Under the pieces are notes generated by a model that saw only the letters and a program-made list of their open reading frames with translations, did no database searches and had not been told where the DNA came from. A stretch of DNA of 64,000 bases, taken from contig NZ_VOBG01000019.1 in assembly GCF_008369295.1 (NCBI RefSeq), forward strand, positions 1-64,000, read 5' to 3'. The DNA is from Pseudomonas sp. ANT_H4. GTDB lineage: Bacteria > Pseudomonadota > Gammaproteobacteria > Pseudomonadales > Pseudomonadaceae. The position numbers and the translations under genes were made by a program. Of the stretch, positions 64,000 through 64,000 are shown piece by piece. The first letter of the stretch is position 1; each line of letters opens with the position of its first letter.

Positions 64000-64000
64000 C

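Overview
The window is chromosomal DNA of a Pseudomonas, most likely of the P. fluorescens group. The main reasons are the protein sequences (1357-residue RpoB, 482-residue KatA, 944-residue UvrA, Pseudomonas-type BirA and CoaX) and a gene order matching two P. aeruginosa neighbourhoods: rrn-birA-tRNAs-secE through katA-bfr-uvrA-ssb, and the ompW (oprG)/DUF3299/ABC/DUF2796 cluster followed by nrdR-rib-nusB-thiL. The species call is inference from recognition, not a database search.

Layout. 1-80: 3' end of a 5S rRNA gene and its terminator. 203-2355: birA, coaX and a small SPOR-like protein. 2458-3021: tRNA-Tyr, -Gly, -Thr and -Trp. The tufB gene that P. aeruginosa carries between tRNA-Thr and tRNA-Trp is absent. 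3067-33310: one co-directional block for transcription and translation: secE-nusG, the L11-L1-L10-L12-rpoB-rpoC genes, the str genes (rpsL-rpsG-fusA-tuf), then the S10, spc and alpha gene groups from rpsJ to rplQ, including secY, the short rpmD and rpmJ, and rpoA. Good sigma70-type promoters lie before rpsL and rpsJ. Two further hairpin-plus-promoter junctions lie before rpsH and before rpsM.

33557-40629: peroxide and iron defence (catalase KatA, a ferritin-like protein lacking the haem-ligand Met), uvrA on the opposite strand, a YajR-like MFS transporter and ssb. 40777-45342: accessory metabolic genes: trans-aconitate methyltransferase, an isochorismatase-family hydrolase divergent from a GlxA-type AraC regulator, and a DUF3182 protein (probably a cryptic ATP-grasp enzyme) overlapping an alpha/beta hydrolase. 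45345-48374 (minus strand): a ybhP-clsB-ybhN operon for anionic phospholipid and membrane functions. 48672-51821: a large MscS-family channel and an RmlD-like protein without its catalytic Tyr/Lys.

51876-55879 (minus strand): OmpW, then a four-gene set of DUF2796/ZrgA-like His-rich periplasmic protein, ABC ATPase, FtsX/MacB-like permease and DUF3299 protein, behind a palindrome that looks like a Zur box. This set is the best candidate in the window for an incompletely described system. 56013-58404: a small unknown protein, the CnoX chaperedoxin, a protein-methyltransferase homologue and a YbaY-type lipoprotein. 58544-63999: nrdR-ribD-ribE-ribBA-ribH-nusB-thiL, mostly tightly spaced or overlapping. 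NrdR has an unusual C-x4-C knuckle, and RibBA has a GTP cyclohydrolase II half without its zinc cysteines.

I see no prophage, insertion sequence, CRISPR array or plasmid feature. Most of the window is conserved core genome.
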